Positions 35,921 through 45,885 of a stretch of 64,000 nt of DNA are shown in pieces (position 1 is the stretch's first letter; each line of letters begins with the position of its first letter). Under the pieces are notes generated by a model. It was not told the origin of the DNA, ran no database searches, and saw nothing but the letters and a program-made list of their open reading frames with translations. The position numbers and the translations under genes were made by a program. This DNA comes from Proteiniphilum sp. UBA1403 (lineage in GTDB: Bacteria; Bacteroidota; Bacteroidia; Bacteroidales; Dysgonomonadaceae): NCBI GenBank assembly GCA_002305715.1, contig DBQD01000036.1, forward strand, positions 62,001 through 126,000, written 5' to 3'.

Positions 35921-37309
35921 ATGAGAATAAATACAATTTTTTCAAATCGCAACCTCTTCTTTCTTTTACTTCTTATTTTGTTTCAGACTGCAGTAGTTGT
36001 GTCCAGTTGGGCACAGAATCCAATTGTGCAGACAATGTATACAGCCGACCCGGCCCCTATGGTATGGAATGATCGTCTATGGCTCTATACAACTCACGAT
36101 GCAGACGGATCATCTTGGTTCACCATGGACGATTGGCGGGTATACTCCACCAATGACATGGTAAACTGGACCGACCATGGAGTGGTACTCTCCTATTGTG
36201 ATATTGAATGGGCCAAAGGTGATGCGTGGGCAGCTCAGTGTATCGAGAGAAATGGAAAGTTTTATCTGTATGTCCCTTTGATCTCCAAGGTGAATAATCG
36301 TGGTGCTATCGGTGTAGCAGTGGCCGACACTCCTCTTGGACCTTTTTATGATCCCCTGGGAAAGCCGTTAGCACAAACCGACTGGGGTGATATTGACCCC
36401 ACTGTTTTCATCGATGATGACGGGCAGGCTTATCTTTACTGGGGAAACCCCAACCTCTATTATGTGAAGCTGAATGAAGATATGATTTCCTATGAAGGAG
36501 AGATCGTCAAAGTTCCTCTCACGGAGGAGTCATTTGGTAAAAGAGAGGGAGATCCACAACGCAATACGCTCTATGAAGAGGGACCGTGGCTCTACAAGAG
36601 AAACAAACTCTACTACCTCTTCTGGCCAGGAGGCCCCCTACCCGAACACATTGGCTACTCCACCAGCACAAGTCCGGAGGGCCCTTGGAAATATGGAGGA
36701 GTGGTGATGCCAGCACAGGGCAGAGCATTCACGAACCATCCCGGTGTAATCGATTTCAGAGGTAAAACATACTTCTTCTATCACAACGGTGCCCTCCCGG
36801 GCGGTGGAGGCTTCACCCGTTCTGTTGCAGTTGAGGAACTCCGTTTCAACCCCGATGGATCCATTCCACGAATCAACATGACAGAAGGTATCACACAAGG
36901 ATTGGCAACCTTGAACCCTTATCTGTTAAACCAAGCTGAAACCATCGCCTTTTCAGAAGGATTCAAGTCGTCACAAAACGAGAAGGTTGGCGTATTTGTA
37001 ACGGCCAACCATGATGGTGCGTATATCAAAGTACGCGATGTTGATTTCCGTGATAAGGAAGCGACCAAATTTACTGCACGTGTGGCCACAACCCACAACG
37101 ACCCCATTACCCTTGAGGTACGCCTAGATAGTCGTGAAGGTGAAAAGATTGCTTCTATACGTATTCCCCGCACCGGTGGCAACGACCGTTGGGCAATTGT
37201 TTCAGCAGATATCAATGGAGTTACCGGTCTGCACGACCTCTATTTCGTTGTAAAGGGAAAACCGACTAGTCACCTCATGTATTTCGACTACTGGAGATTT
37301 TCTGAATAG
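35921..37309 (+). CDS. GH43 arabinoxylan arabinofuranohydrolase with C-terminal CBM6
   Basis: A 462-residue exported enzyme; the signal ends near 'VSSWAQ'. The GH43 propeller (about 35-320) shows the base Asp in 'MYTADPAPMVWND', the modulating Asp in 'DIDPTVFIDDDGQAYLYWGNP', and the acid Glu in 'LYEEGPWLYKR'. The C-terminal about 135 residues are a CBM6 with 'NQAETIAFSEG' and a final 'YFDYWRFSE'. This GH43-CBM6 layout is that of XynD-type arabinoxylan arabinofuranohydrolases (GH43_29-like), which remove arabinose from the xylan backbone. A close paralogue with the same layout is at 41894-43273, separated by the GH97 and GH127/146 genes. Confidence 0.88.
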   Translation: MRINTIFSNRNLFFLLLLILFQTAVVVSSWAQNPIVQTMYTADPAPMVWNDRLWLYTTHDADGSSWFTMDDWRVYSTNDMVNWTDHGVVLSYCDIEWAKGDAWAAQCIERNGKFYLYVPLISKVNNRGAIGVAVADTPLGPFYDPLGKPLAQTDWGDIDPTVFIDDDGQAYLYWGNPNLYYVKLNEDMISYEGEIVKVPLTEESFGKREGDPQRNTLYEEGPWLYKRNKLYYLFWPGGPLPEHIGYSTSTSPEGPWKYGGVVMPAQGRAFTNHPGVIDFRGKTYFFYHNGALPGGGGFTRSVAVEELRFNPDGSIPRINMTEGITQGLATLNPYLLNQAETIAFSEGFKSSQNEKVGVFVTANHDGAYIKVRDVDFRDKEATKFTARVATTHNDPITLEVRLDSREGEKIASIRIPRTGGNDRWAIVSADINGVTGLHDLYFVVKGKPTSHLMYFDYWRFSE

Positions 37310-37370
37310 ACATCAATCTTTTTGAATCAATCCAAACAAATTGGATAAACATAAAAAATGAACTGATAAA

Positions 37371-39314
37371 ATGAAAAAAAAATTTCGCACATTCCTCTTT
37401 TTATTATTTCTTTCCACGCATATCATCGTTGCACAAATTGCAACCCTTGATAGCCCGGATGGGAAACTGAAGCTTCAACTCCATCTCGATGAGGGGCAAC
37501 CCTGTTTTACTGTGGAATATGCAGGTAAGAGCATCCTTGAAAAATCACCATTGGGATTGATCACCAATGAGGGGGACTTCAGCAAGAATCTCACGCTTAA
37601 AAGTGTTGAGACATCAACAGTAGAGAAAAATTATATCCAGGAAAAAATTAAACGCTCCTCTGTACACTATGTAGCAAACAGACTGGTAATTACCTTTGAA
37701 GATGCCAAACAGAGGGGAGTGAGCATTGCGTTCCAAGTAAGTAACAACGATGTAGCCTTTCGGTACGAACTACCCAGTTGGGGTGAAAGAAGAGCTTGTG
37801 TAATTGAAAAGGAGGCAACTGGATTCAAGTTCCCCGAATACACCACCACTTTTTTGTCAAATATGATGGGTGCTATGGGTGCTTTTGCAAGAACCTCACC
37901 CAGTTATGAAAGTGGTTATACCAATGATGAGCCAGTAGGAAAACCCACTTACGGTAAACTGGGATATGTTTTCCCAGGTCTCTTTCGTATCGGTGAAGAT
38001 GGTTGGGCATTAGTCTCAGAAACAGGCGTCACCAGTCAATACTGTGCATCCCATCTAAGTGACGGTACCAAAGAGGGGTTGTACTTGGTTGAATATCCAG
38101 AAATGCGTCAAAACAACGGATTTGGCAGTACTGGAGCACAAATTTCACTCCCCGGTGTAACACCTTGGCGAACCATCACTGTTGGAAGTAATCTGAAACC
38201 TATCGTAGAAACGACCATTGCATTTGACCTCGTGGATCCATTATATGAGCCCTCAAAAGATTATAAATATGGAAGAGGTACCTGGAGTTGGATTGTTTGG
38301 CAGGATCAAAGTATGAACTGGGATGATCAAGTTAAGTATATCGATCTGGCTTCTGAAATGGGGTACGAATATATCTTGATCGACGCATTGTGGGATAGTA
38401 ACATCGGCTATAAGAAGATGGAAGAACTAATCCAATATGCTAATTCTAAAGGTGTAGATGTCTTCCTCTGGTACAACTCCAATGGAGCATTCAACGATGC
38501 ACCGCAAGGACCTAGGAACAGGATGAACACCTCCATAAATCGAAAAGAAGAGATGAAATGGTTGCAAAAAGTGGGAGTTAAGGGCTTGAAAGTCGATTTC
38601 TTTGGAGGCGATAAGCAGGAGACCATGCGTTTTTACGAAGATATTCTCTCGGATGCCAACGATTATGGATTGATGATCATCTTCCACGGTTGTACACTCC
38701 CTAGAGGATGGGAGCGACTCTACCCCAACTTTGTTGGAAGTGAAGCAGTGTTAGCTTCTGAAATGCTGATTTTCTCACAGGATGTACGTGAGAAAGAAGC
38801 ATTCTATGCAACCTTGCACCCATTTATCCGCAATAGTGTAGCTAGCATGGAGTTTGGAGGGGTATTTTTTAATAAATTCCTCAATAGAGGAAACAGTAGA
38901 GGGCAACAACGTCTCACTACCGATGTTTTCCAAATTGCGACTGGAGTCCTCTTCCAGAACCCGGTGCAGATGTTTGCACTTACACCCAATAATCTGACAG
39001 ATACGCCTTCGTTCCTTATCGATTTCATGAAAGAAATCCCAACTACATGGGATGAAACATTGTATATAGATGGTTATCCCGGCAAATTTTCGGTCATTGC
39101 ACGTCGTCATGGTGAACAGTGGTACATAGCCGGTGTAAATGCTCTCGAGGAGCCACTGAAATTGGAACTGAACCTTCCAATGGTTGCTGGGAAAAATGTG
39201 ACTCTATATGCTGACAACAACAATAGAGAGCCATCGATAAACAAAAGCAAAATCAATAAAAACGGAAAAATAACGGTCACTCTTCTACCTAAAGGAGGTT
39301 TCGTAATCAAATAA
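37371..39314 (+). CDS. GH97 retaining alpha-galactosidase / beta-L-arabinopyranosidase-like (second copy)
   Basis: A 647-residue exported GH97 enzyme with a signal peptide ending 'HIIVAQ'. Same three-part fold as the first GH97: N-terminal sandwich, barrel with 'YILIDALWD' and the probable nucleophile D409 in 'GLKVDFFGGDKQ', then a C-terminal domain ending 'LLPKGGFVIK'. The two GH97 proteins share motifs such as 'FHGCTLPRGWER' (first copy 'FHGATLPRGWQR') but differ widely elsewhere, for example an N-terminal region with 'FLSNMMGAMGAFARTS', so they are not a recent duplication and probably cleave different side-chain linkages. A strong hairpin lies in the 101-base gap after it. Confidence 0.87.
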   Translation: MKKKFRTFLFLLFLSTHIIVAQIATLDSPDGKLKLQLHLDEGQPCFTVEYAGKSILEKSPLGLITNEGDFSKNLTLKSVETSTVEKNYIQEKIKRSSVHYVANRLVITFEDAKQRGVSIAFQVSNNDVAFRYELPSWGERRACVIEKEATGFKFPEYTTTFLSNMMGAMGAFARTSPSYESGYTNDEPVGKPTYGKLGYVFPGLFRIGEDGWALVSETGVTSQYCASHLSDGTKEGLYLVEYPEMRQNNGFGSTGAQISLPGVTPWRTITVGSNLKPIVETTIAFDLVDPLYEPSKDYKYGRGTWSWIVWQDQSMNWDDQVKYIDLASEMGYEYILIDALWDSNIGYKKMEELIQYANSKGVDVFLWYNSNGAFNDAPQGPRNRMNTSINRKEEMKWLQKVGVKGLKVDFFGGDKQETMRFYEDILSDANDYGLMIIFHGCTLPRGWERLYPNFVGSEAVLASEMLIFSQDVREKEAFYATLHPFIRNSVASMEFGGVFFNKFLNRGNSRGQQRLTTDVFQIATGVLFQNPVQMFALTPNNLTDTPSFLIDFMKEIPTTWDETLYIDGYPGKFSVIARRHGEQWYIAGVNALEEPLKLELNLPMVAGKNVTLYADNNNREPSINKSKINKNGKITVTLLPKGGFVIK

Positions 39315-39334
39315 AGTGGAGTATACCAATTAAG

Positions 39335-39376
39335 ACTATTGTGCGTATCTTTTAATAATGAAGATACGCACATAGT
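39335..39376. repeat. Strong hairpin between the GH97 and GH127/146 genes
   Basis: TGTGCGTATCTT (39340-39351) and AAGATACGCACA (39361-39372) are perfect inverted repeats of 12 bp around a 9-base loop. ACTA (39335-39338) and TAGT (39373-39376) extend the stem to 16 bp with one bulged T. No U-tract follows, so it is not a standard intrinsic terminator. It could be an operator, an mRNA stabiliser or a processing site within the operon. Confidence 0.6.
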
Positions 39377-39415
39377 TATTAAATCGAATGCTTTCACCCA
39401 TCAATATTGTAGCAA

Positions 39416-41812
39416 ATGAAACGGATTAATATCACGATTCTATTTTCACTATTTGTCTGTTTGGGTTTCATTCAGGCACAAGAGAAGTTGTACCATAACG
39501 AATTCCCAATATCGGATGTAGTACTGCTCGAGGGACCATTCAAGGAGGCACGAGACCTGAATCTGGAGGTTCTTCTTCAATACGATGTAGATCGCCTCTT
39601 GGCTCCCTATCGCAAGGTAGCCGCTCTTCCTACAAAGGCTGATAGTTATCCCAACTGGGATGGATTGGATGGCCATGTGGCTGGACATTATCTTTCAGCT
39701 ATGGCTATTAATTATGCAGCCACAGGCAACAACGTATGCAAAGAGCGCATGGAGTATATGTTGAAGGAACTTCAGGAGTGTCTGGAAGCAAACAATGTCC
39801 ACAATGCAGAATGGGGTCGCGGTTATATTGGAGGATTCCCCAATAGTGCTGCTTTATGGTCCTCGTTTAAGAAGGGAAACATTGAAACTTATATGGGAGC
39901 ATGGGCACCTTTCTACAATTTACACAAGATGTATGCTGGATTACGCGATGCCTGGCTTTATGGAGGAAGTGAAGATGCAAAAAATCTGTTCCTTCAATTC
40001 TGTGATTGGGGCATTGAAATTACAGCTGATTTTACGGATGAACAGATGCAGTCGATGCTCAACATGGAACATGGAGGCATGAACGAAATCTTTGCCGATG
40101 CTTATCAGATAACCGGTAACGAGAAATACTTGATTGCAGCCCGTAGATACTCACATAAGATGTACCTTGATCCTTTGTCAAAAGGGATTGACAACTTGGA
40201 CAACAAGCATGCCAACACACAGATACCTAAGTTTATCGGTTTCACTAGAATTGCAGAGTTGAGTGGTGATAAAGTATATGAAAAAGCGGGAAGATTCTCT
40301 TGGGAGACCATTGTAAACAATCGTACATTGGCTTTTGGAGGTAACAGTCGGAGAGAACATTTTCCGGGTGTCGCATCCTGTGGAGACTACATCAACGATG
40401 TGGATGGGCCGGAGACCTGTAATTCCTACAACATGTTGAAACTGACAGAAGATCTGTTTCGCATTCAACCTTCAGCAAATTATGTCGATTACTATGAGCA
40501 AACACTTTTCAATCACATTTTATCGACCCAACACCCCGAACATGGTGGGTATGTTTACTTCACCACTGCCCGTCCGCGGCACTACCGTGTGTACTCCACT
40601 CCTAACAATGCCATGTGGTGCTGTGTGGGTACAGGTATGGAGAATCACAGTAAATACAACCAGTTTATTTACACGCACCTCGGCGACTCTCTTTTCCTGA
40701 ACCTTTTCATTGCATCCCAACTCAACTGGAAAGAGAAAGGGATCCAAATCAGACAAGAGACCGGTTTTCCATATGAAGAAAAAACAACACTCATCATCAC
40801 AAAAGGATCTGCCCTTTTCCCGCTCTTAATTCGCTATCCCGGTTGGGTAGATAAGGGAGCATTGGAAATTTACATCAACGGAAAAAAGGTATCTTACAAT
40901 TCACTCCCCTCCTCCTACATCTCAGTGAAGAGGAAATGGAAAAAAGGAGATGTGGTGAAAGTGAAACTACCCATGCAAAATCATATCGAACACCTTCCCA
41001 ATGTCGATAAATACATCGCATTCATGCATGGCCCCATATTGCTGGGAGCAAAAACCGGTACAGAAGATTTACGGGGATTGCTTGCCGACGATGGCAGATG
41101 GGCTCAATATCCGGGAGGAATCATGATGCCCGTAGACCAAGCACCTATCTTGATTGAAGATGATATCCAACATCTCGCCAACAAACTGATAGCCGTAAAG
41201 GATAAACCTTTGCATTTTACGTTGGATGTCAACATGGAAAATCCGTTGGGTGTCACCCTAGAACCATTTGCAAATATTCACGATGCAAGATATATGATCT
41301 ATTGGCTAGCCCTCACGAATGAGGGTTACAGAGCCTACAAAGACTCATTGACAGCTATCGAGAATGAGAAAATGGCCATAGAAAGACAAACCATCGACTT
41401 TGTTGCACCCGGTGAACAGCAACCGGAAACAGACCATGCCATCGAAAAGGAACATTCCACCTCGGGTAACAGCAACAACGAATTCTACCGTGTTGCAACG
41501 GAAAATGGATATTTTAGTTATGAGCTGAAAACCAATAAAGAAGAAAATTTAAATCTTTTAGTACGCTATTGGGGGGCTGAATGGGGTGGACGTAAATTTG
41601 ATATCTACATCGACGATGAGAAGTTATTAACCGAAGACAACACCAATCGTTGGAACCAATCAAGGTTCTTTGACATACGGTACAACATCCCGGAAAGAAT
41701 GGTGAAAGGAAAAGATAAAATCAGGGTCAAGTTTCAGTCAATTCCCGGCAATAGTGCCGGAGCTGTATACTTTGTCCGATTGCTTCGGAACGACCCATCA
41801 GAAACTAACTGA
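39416..41812 (+). CDS. GH127/GH146 beta-L-arabinofuranosidase (DUF1680)
   Basis: A 798-residue exported enzyme; the signal ends 'GFIQAQ'. It is a DUF1680 (alpha/alpha)6-barrel protein. The zinc-thiolate active site is visible: Glu and Cys in 'GPETCNSYNML' and the Cys pair C402-C403 in 'MWCCVGTGMENH', where the first Cys is the nucleophile in GH127 enzymes and the second a zinc ligand. The opening 'LLQYDVDRLLAPYRK..' and 'WDGLDGHVAGHYLSAMA' and the extra C-terminal beta-domains (about 530-798) fit GH146-type proteins of Bacteroides. Such enzymes release beta-L-arabinofuranose. In a xylan locus this points to arabinose linked beta to another arabinose or side-chain sugar. Confidence 0.88.
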   Translation: MKRINITILFSLFVCLGFIQAQEKLYHNEFPISDVVLLEGPFKEARDLNLEVLLQYDVDRLLAPYRKVAALPTKADSYPNWDGLDGHVAGHYLSAMAINYAATGNNVCKERMEYMLKELQECLEANNVHNAEWGRGYIGGFPNSAALWSSFKKGNIETYMGAWAPFYNLHKMYAGLRDAWLYGGSEDAKNLFLQFCDWGIEITADFTDEQMQSMLNMEHGGMNEIFADAYQITGNEKYLIAARRYSHKMYLDPLSKGIDNLDNKHANTQIPKFIGFTRIAELSGDKVYEKAGRFSWETIVNNRTLAFGGNSRREHFPGVASCGDYINDVDGPETCNSYNMLKLTEDLFRIQPSANYVDYYEQTLFNHILSTQHPEHGGYVYFTTARPRHYRVYSTPNNAMWCCVGTGMENHSKYNQFIYTHLGDSLFLNLFIASQLNWKEKGIQIRQETGFPYEEKTTLIITKGSALFPLLIRYPGWVDKGALEIYINGKKVSYNSLPSSYISVKRKWKKGDVVKVKLPMQNHIEHLPNVDKYIAFMHGPILLGAKTGTEDLRGLLADDGRWAQYPGGIMMPVDQAPILIEDDIQHLANKLIAVKDKPLHFTLDVNMENPLGVTLEPFANIHDARYMIYWLALTNEGYRAYKDSLTAIENEKMAIERQTIDFVAPGEQQPETDHAIEKEHSTSGNSNNEFYRVATENGYFSYELKTNKEENLNLLVRYWGAEWGGRKFDIYIDDEKLLTEDNTNRWNQSRFFDIRYNIPERMVKGKDKIRVKFQSIPGNSAGAVYFVRLLRNDPSETN

Positions 41813-41893
41813 TCTATTCTTCACTCATATCTATTAAAAGGATCACATAATTAATAACCCAACGACCAATTTGTATACATTCAATAAAAAAAC

Positions 41894-43273
41894 ATGATGA
41901 TGAAAAGATTCATAACAATGCTATTCCTGATCGCTATCACTCTTGTTGAAGTGAGAGCCCAACACACACAACCTCCCCAACGCCCTATCATCCAAACTAA
42001 ATATACGGCTGACCCTGCGCCATTGATTTATAACGACACTGTATTTCTCTATACAAGTCACGATGAGGATGATGCCATGGGCTTTAAGATGATGAACTGG
42101 CTATTATATTACTCCACCGATATGGTGAACTGGACAGAGCATGGCGTTGTAGCCTCACTAAAGAATTTCGACTGGGTACCCTACGAAAATGGAGCCTGGG
42201 CAGTACAGTGCGTTGAGCGCAATGGAAAGTTCTATCTCTATTGCCCCATGCCTGGTGGAGTAGGAATAGGTGTGCTTGTTGCCGATACACCTTATGGACC
42301 ATTCAAAGATCCTATCGGAGGACCACTGATTCGTAACAGTAGTCACGACATCGACCCCACCGTGATGATCGACGATGATGGCCAGGCATACATGTACTGG
42401 GGAAATCCAAAAGTCTATTGGGTGAAATTAAACGAAGATATGATCTCCTACACCGGAGAAATCAATCAGGATCCAACCACTCCTGCCAACTACCAAGAAG
42501 GTCCATGGGTATGGAAGCACAATGGATTCTACTACATGGCCTATGCCTCAACCTGCTGTCCCGAAGGAATCGGTTATGCTATGAGCAGCAAGCCAACAGG
42601 AGCTTGGGAAAACAAGGGTATGATTATGGACGCATCCGAAAAAACACGTGGAAATCACCCGGGTATCATTGAATACAAAGGAAAATGGTATGTCTTTGGG
42701 CACAGCTACGATTTACTAAAACACATCACGCCCAAATTCTATGAACGACGCTCTGTTGACATGGAGGAGATGACCTACAACCCCGATGGAACCATCCAAA
42801 ACCACACCTATTTCTCGGTTGAGGGGTCAAAGCAAGTTGGCACACTCAATCCGTTTACACGTGTTGAAGCAGAGACGATGGCTTGGAGTGAAGGAGTTAA
42901 AACAGCCTTCGAGAATGAATGGGAGGGTGACTTTGACTGGGCAAGGGGTAAAAAGATAGCAGACCGTCTGTATGTTACCTCCATCAACCATGGCGACTAT
43001 ATTGTTGTGAAGGGTGTTAACTTTAATGCTGGTGCCAATTCTTTAGAGGTGAGCGTCTCTCCTATATATGGTGGCAAACTTGAGATTCATTCCGGTTCAA
43101 TTGATGGACCTATTCTCGCGACAGTTGAGATAGAAGGATCTCGCGAAGCTGGTATATGGAAAAGTGTATCAACACCTGTAAGTACAATCAAGGGTGTTCA
43201 TGACCTCTATTTTGTTTTCAAGGGTGAAAAAGATTTATTCAATTTCGACTGGTGGAAATTTTCCACGAAATAA
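41894..43273 (+). CDS. GH43 arabinoxylan arabinofuranohydrolase with C-terminal CBM6 (second copy)
   Basis: A 459-residue exported enzyme beginning at ATGATGATG (41894, 41897 or 41900 may be used); the signal ends 'LVEVRAQ'. GH43 acids: the base Asp in 'KYTADPAPLIYND', the modulating Asp in 'DIDPTVMIDDDGQAYMYWGNP', and the acid Glu in 'NYQEGPWVWKHNG'. A CBM6 covers about residues 325-459 ('RVEAETMAWSEG' to 'FDWWKFST'). It is the same architecture as 35921-37309 and clearly paralogous; the two may attack singly and doubly arabinosylated xyloses respectively, which is inference. It has no long insertions and sits before the second GH31. Confidence 0.88.
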   Translation: MMMKRFITMLFLIAITLVEVRAQHTQPPQRPIIQTKYTADPAPLIYNDTVFLYTSHDEDDAMGFKMMNWLLYYSTDMVNWTEHGVVASLKNFDWVPYENGAWAVQCVERNGKFYLYCPMPGGVGIGVLVADTPYGPFKDPIGGPLIRNSSHDIDPTVMIDDDGQAYMYWGNPKVYWVKLNEDMISYTGEINQDPTTPANYQEGPWVWKHNGFYYMAYASTCCPEGIGYAMSSKPTGAWENKGMIMDASEKTRGNHPGIIEYKGKWYVFGHSYDLLKHITPKFYERRSVDMEEMTYNPDGTIQNHTYFSVEGSKQVGTLNPFTRVEAETMAWSEGVKTAFENEWEGDFDWARGKKIADRLYVTSINHGDYIVVKGVNFNAGANSLEVSVSPIYGGKLEIHSGSIDGPILATVEIEGSREAGIWKSVSTPVSTIKGVHDLYFVFKGEKDLFNFDWWKFSTK

Positions 43274-43313
43274 TTTGTTATACATAGACTTACAAAATTA
43301 ATTACACAATACA

Positions 43314-45791
43314 ATGAAAGGATATATCGCCACACTTACGGTATGGTTGTTAATTGCCACAATGGGTTATGCTCAATCATATCAAAAAACCGAGCTAGGT
43401 GTACGAACTCAAGTGAACTCGATGGATATTGAACTCCAGTTTTTTGGACCATCAATTGTACGTGTCGTCAAAAAACCCGCAGGTACACTTGTTGACAAAG
43501 TGAGTCTATCAGTTATCAAGACACCGGATAAGGTCAATTTTTCATCCAGACAAAAGGGGAATGAACTGATACTGAAAAACAAGAACTTAGAAGTTTCTCT
43601 TCACTTAAAAAACGGTAATGTGGCATTTAAAAACGCTAAGGGAACAAGGCTTCTGACCGAAAAGGAGGTTGGTGCGACCTTTATTGATTTCGATGATGCA
43701 GGAGTGAAAACATATAGTGTAAAACAGTCCTATCTCTTGGATAAAGACGAACCTATATATGGACTCGGTATCCTACAAAATGGAAAGATGTCGCAGCGTG
43801 ACCAAGAAGTGCAGATGATCCAAAACAATACATGGGATTTTGTAACTTTCTTTCAATCAGTTAAAGGGTATGGACTCTTCTGGGATAACTATTCACCCAC
43901 TACTTTCAGAGACAAACCCGAAGAAACTTCATTTAGTTCAGAGGTGGGAGATTGCATCGATTACTATTTTATGTACGGCGGAGATGCCGATGGAGTAATT
44001 GCCCAGATGCGTGACCTCACTGGGCAAGTTCCTATGTTCCCTTTGTGGACTTATGGGTTCTGGCAGAGCAAGGAACGGTATAAAAGTCAACAAGAGACTG
44101 TAGGTGTCGTACGAAAGTACCGTGAGCTGGGTGTTCCTCTCGACGGGATTATACAGGACTGGCAATACTGGGGTAACAACTACCTTTGGAATGCGATGGA
44201 GTTTCTCAATGAGGATTTCCCCAATCCGCAAGGTATGGTCGATGAGATTCATGACATGAATGCTCACATGATCATTTCCATCTGGTCCTCATTTGGGCCT
44301 GCCACCAAACAATACCGCGAACTGTCAAAAATAGGTGCACTTTACGACTTCAACACGTGGCCTGAATCGGGTCTAACCAGTTGGCCACCCAATATGGAGT
44401 ATCCATCGGGTGTACGGGTATATGACGCCTTCAATCCCAAAGCTAGAGACATTTACTGGAAGTACCTGAATGAGGGACTGATGAAATATGGGATCGATGG
44501 ATGGTGGATGGATTCAACCGAGCCGGATCATTTAAGTTTCAAGAAGGAGGACATGGATAACCAAACGGCAATGGGCTCATTTCGAAAAGTGAGGAATGCA
44601 TACCCTTTGGTCACAGTTGGTGGAGTGTATGATAATCAACGTGAAGTATCATCAGACAAGAGAGTGTTTATCCTCACACGATCAGGTTTTGCTGGCCAGC
44701 AGCGCTATGGCGCCAACGTATGGTCGGGTGATGTTTTCACATCGTGGGAGAATTTCCGCAACCAGATTCCGGCTGGACTTAACTTCTCGCTTTGTGGTAT
44801 TCCTCATTGGAACAGCGATATAGGTGGTTTCTTTGCCGGAGAATACAACAGATCTTGGAACGATGGATCGGCATCCAAAAATCCGTTATTCCAGGAATTA
44901 TATGTGCGCTGGATGCAATTCGGAGCATTTAATCCGATGATGCGCTCGCATGGTACCGATCTATCGAGAGAGATTTATCACTTTGGTGAAAAGGGAGAAC
45001 CCATATACGATGCAATAGAGCGTACCATTCATTTGCGTTATGCCATGTTGCCCTATATCTATTCCACATCATGGGAGGTAACCAATAAACAGTCGAGCTT
45101 CATGCGTGCACTAGTAATGGATTTTGCTCAGGATAAAAATGTATGGGATATTAATGACCAATTCATGTTTGGTAAATCTATTCTGGTTGCCCCGGTGACT
45201 GAGGCACAATATACTCCCGAAAAAATTGCAGATGCTAAGAATAATGACGGGTGGAGTCGATCAGAGGGAAATAAAACTGCGAAAGGTTCAACTGTCGATT
45301 TTACGACAAAAAAAAGTACGACACTCTATCTGCCGGCAGGTACAACATGGTATGATTTCTGGACCAACGAACGAATGAAGGGAGGAAAGGAGATTACTAA
45401 AGAGACAAGCATAGATATCATTCCATTGTATATCAAAGCTGGAACCATCCTTCCCATTGGGCCAGAAGTACAATATGCAACTGAGAAGAAATGGGACAAT
45501 CTGCAAATACGTATTTACGAAGGTGCAGATGGTGAGTTCACCCTTTATGAAGATGAAAACGACAACTATAACTATGAGAAAGGGGTATTCTCAACGATCA
45601 CCTTTACATGGAACGATTCGAAAAAGGAACTTACAATTGGAAACTGCAATGGCTCATACCCCGGCATGCTGACTGAGCGAAAGTTTCAAATTGTGCGTGT
45701 TGGACCTAACCATGCAAATGGTATGGCGAAAGTAGAAAAGTTCGACAAGGTAGTTGACTATACCGGTAAAAAAATGGTCGTTAAACTTTAA
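43314..45791 (+). CDS. GH31 alpha-glycosidase (alpha-xylosidase-like), second copy
   Basis: An 825-residue exported GH31 enzyme with a signal peptide ending 'TMGYAQ'. The nucleophile is D400 in 'WWMDSTEPD' and the acid/base D473 in 'VWSGDVFTSW'. Other family motifs are 'GLGILQNGKMSQR' in the N-domain, 'DWQYWGNNYLWNAMEF' and 'PHWNSDIGGFF'. Unlike the GH31 at 17867-20494 it has no PA14 insert between N-domain and barrel. The C-terminal sandwich carries 'YEGADGEFTLYEDENDNYNYEKG', the usual GH31 distal pattern, here nearly the same as in the other copy. Activity on alpha-xylosides or related side chains is inferred from the family and its position. Confidence 0.87.
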   Translation: MKGYIATLTVWLLIATMGYAQSYQKTELGVRTQVNSMDIELQFFGPSIVRVVKKPAGTLVDKVSLSVIKTPDKVNFSSRQKGNELILKNKNLEVSLHLKNGNVAFKNAKGTRLLTEKEVGATFIDFDDAGVKTYSVKQSYLLDKDEPIYGLGILQNGKMSQRDQEVQMIQNNTWDFVTFFQSVKGYGLFWDNYSPTTFRDKPEETSFSSEVGDCIDYYFMYGGDADGVIAQMRDLTGQVPMFPLWTYGFWQSKERYKSQQETVGVVRKYRELGVPLDGIIQDWQYWGNNYLWNAMEFLNEDFPNPQGMVDEIHDMNAHMIISIWSSFGPATKQYRELSKIGALYDFNTWPESGLTSWPPNMEYPSGVRVYDAFNPKARDIYWKYLNEGLMKYGIDGWWMDSTEPDHLSFKKEDMDNQTAMGSFRKVRNAYPLVTVGGVYDNQREVSSDKRVFILTRSGFAGQQRYGANVWSGDVFTSWENFRNQIPAGLNFSLCGIPHWNSDIGGFFAGEYNRSWNDGSASKNPLFQELYVRWMQFGAFNPMMRSHGTDLSREIYHFGEKGEPIYDAIERTIHLRYAMLPYIYSTSWEVTNKQSSFMRALVMDFAQDKNVWDINDQFMFGKSILVAPVTEAQYTPEKIADAKNNDGWSRSEGNKTAKGSTVDFTTKKSTTLYLPAGTTWYDFWTNERMKGGKEITKETSIDIIPLYIKAGTILPIGPEVQYATEKKWDNLQIRIYEGADGEFTLYEDENDNYNYEKGVFSTITFTWNDSKKELTIGNCNGSYPGMLTERKFQIVRVGPNHANGMAKVEKFDKVVDYTGKKMVVKL

Positions 45792-45885
45792 TCCTCTATC
45801 GTTGTTCCTATTAGAACTAGCTCATCTATTGCATATATCAATATTGGATAATTGTTGTAATTAAAATAGGTAAAAGAATCGACCA

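Noticed and set aside
37336..37352. ATCCAA/TTGGAT inverted repeat before the second GH97
   Set aside because: Six base pairs in AT-rich DNA can easily arise by chance.
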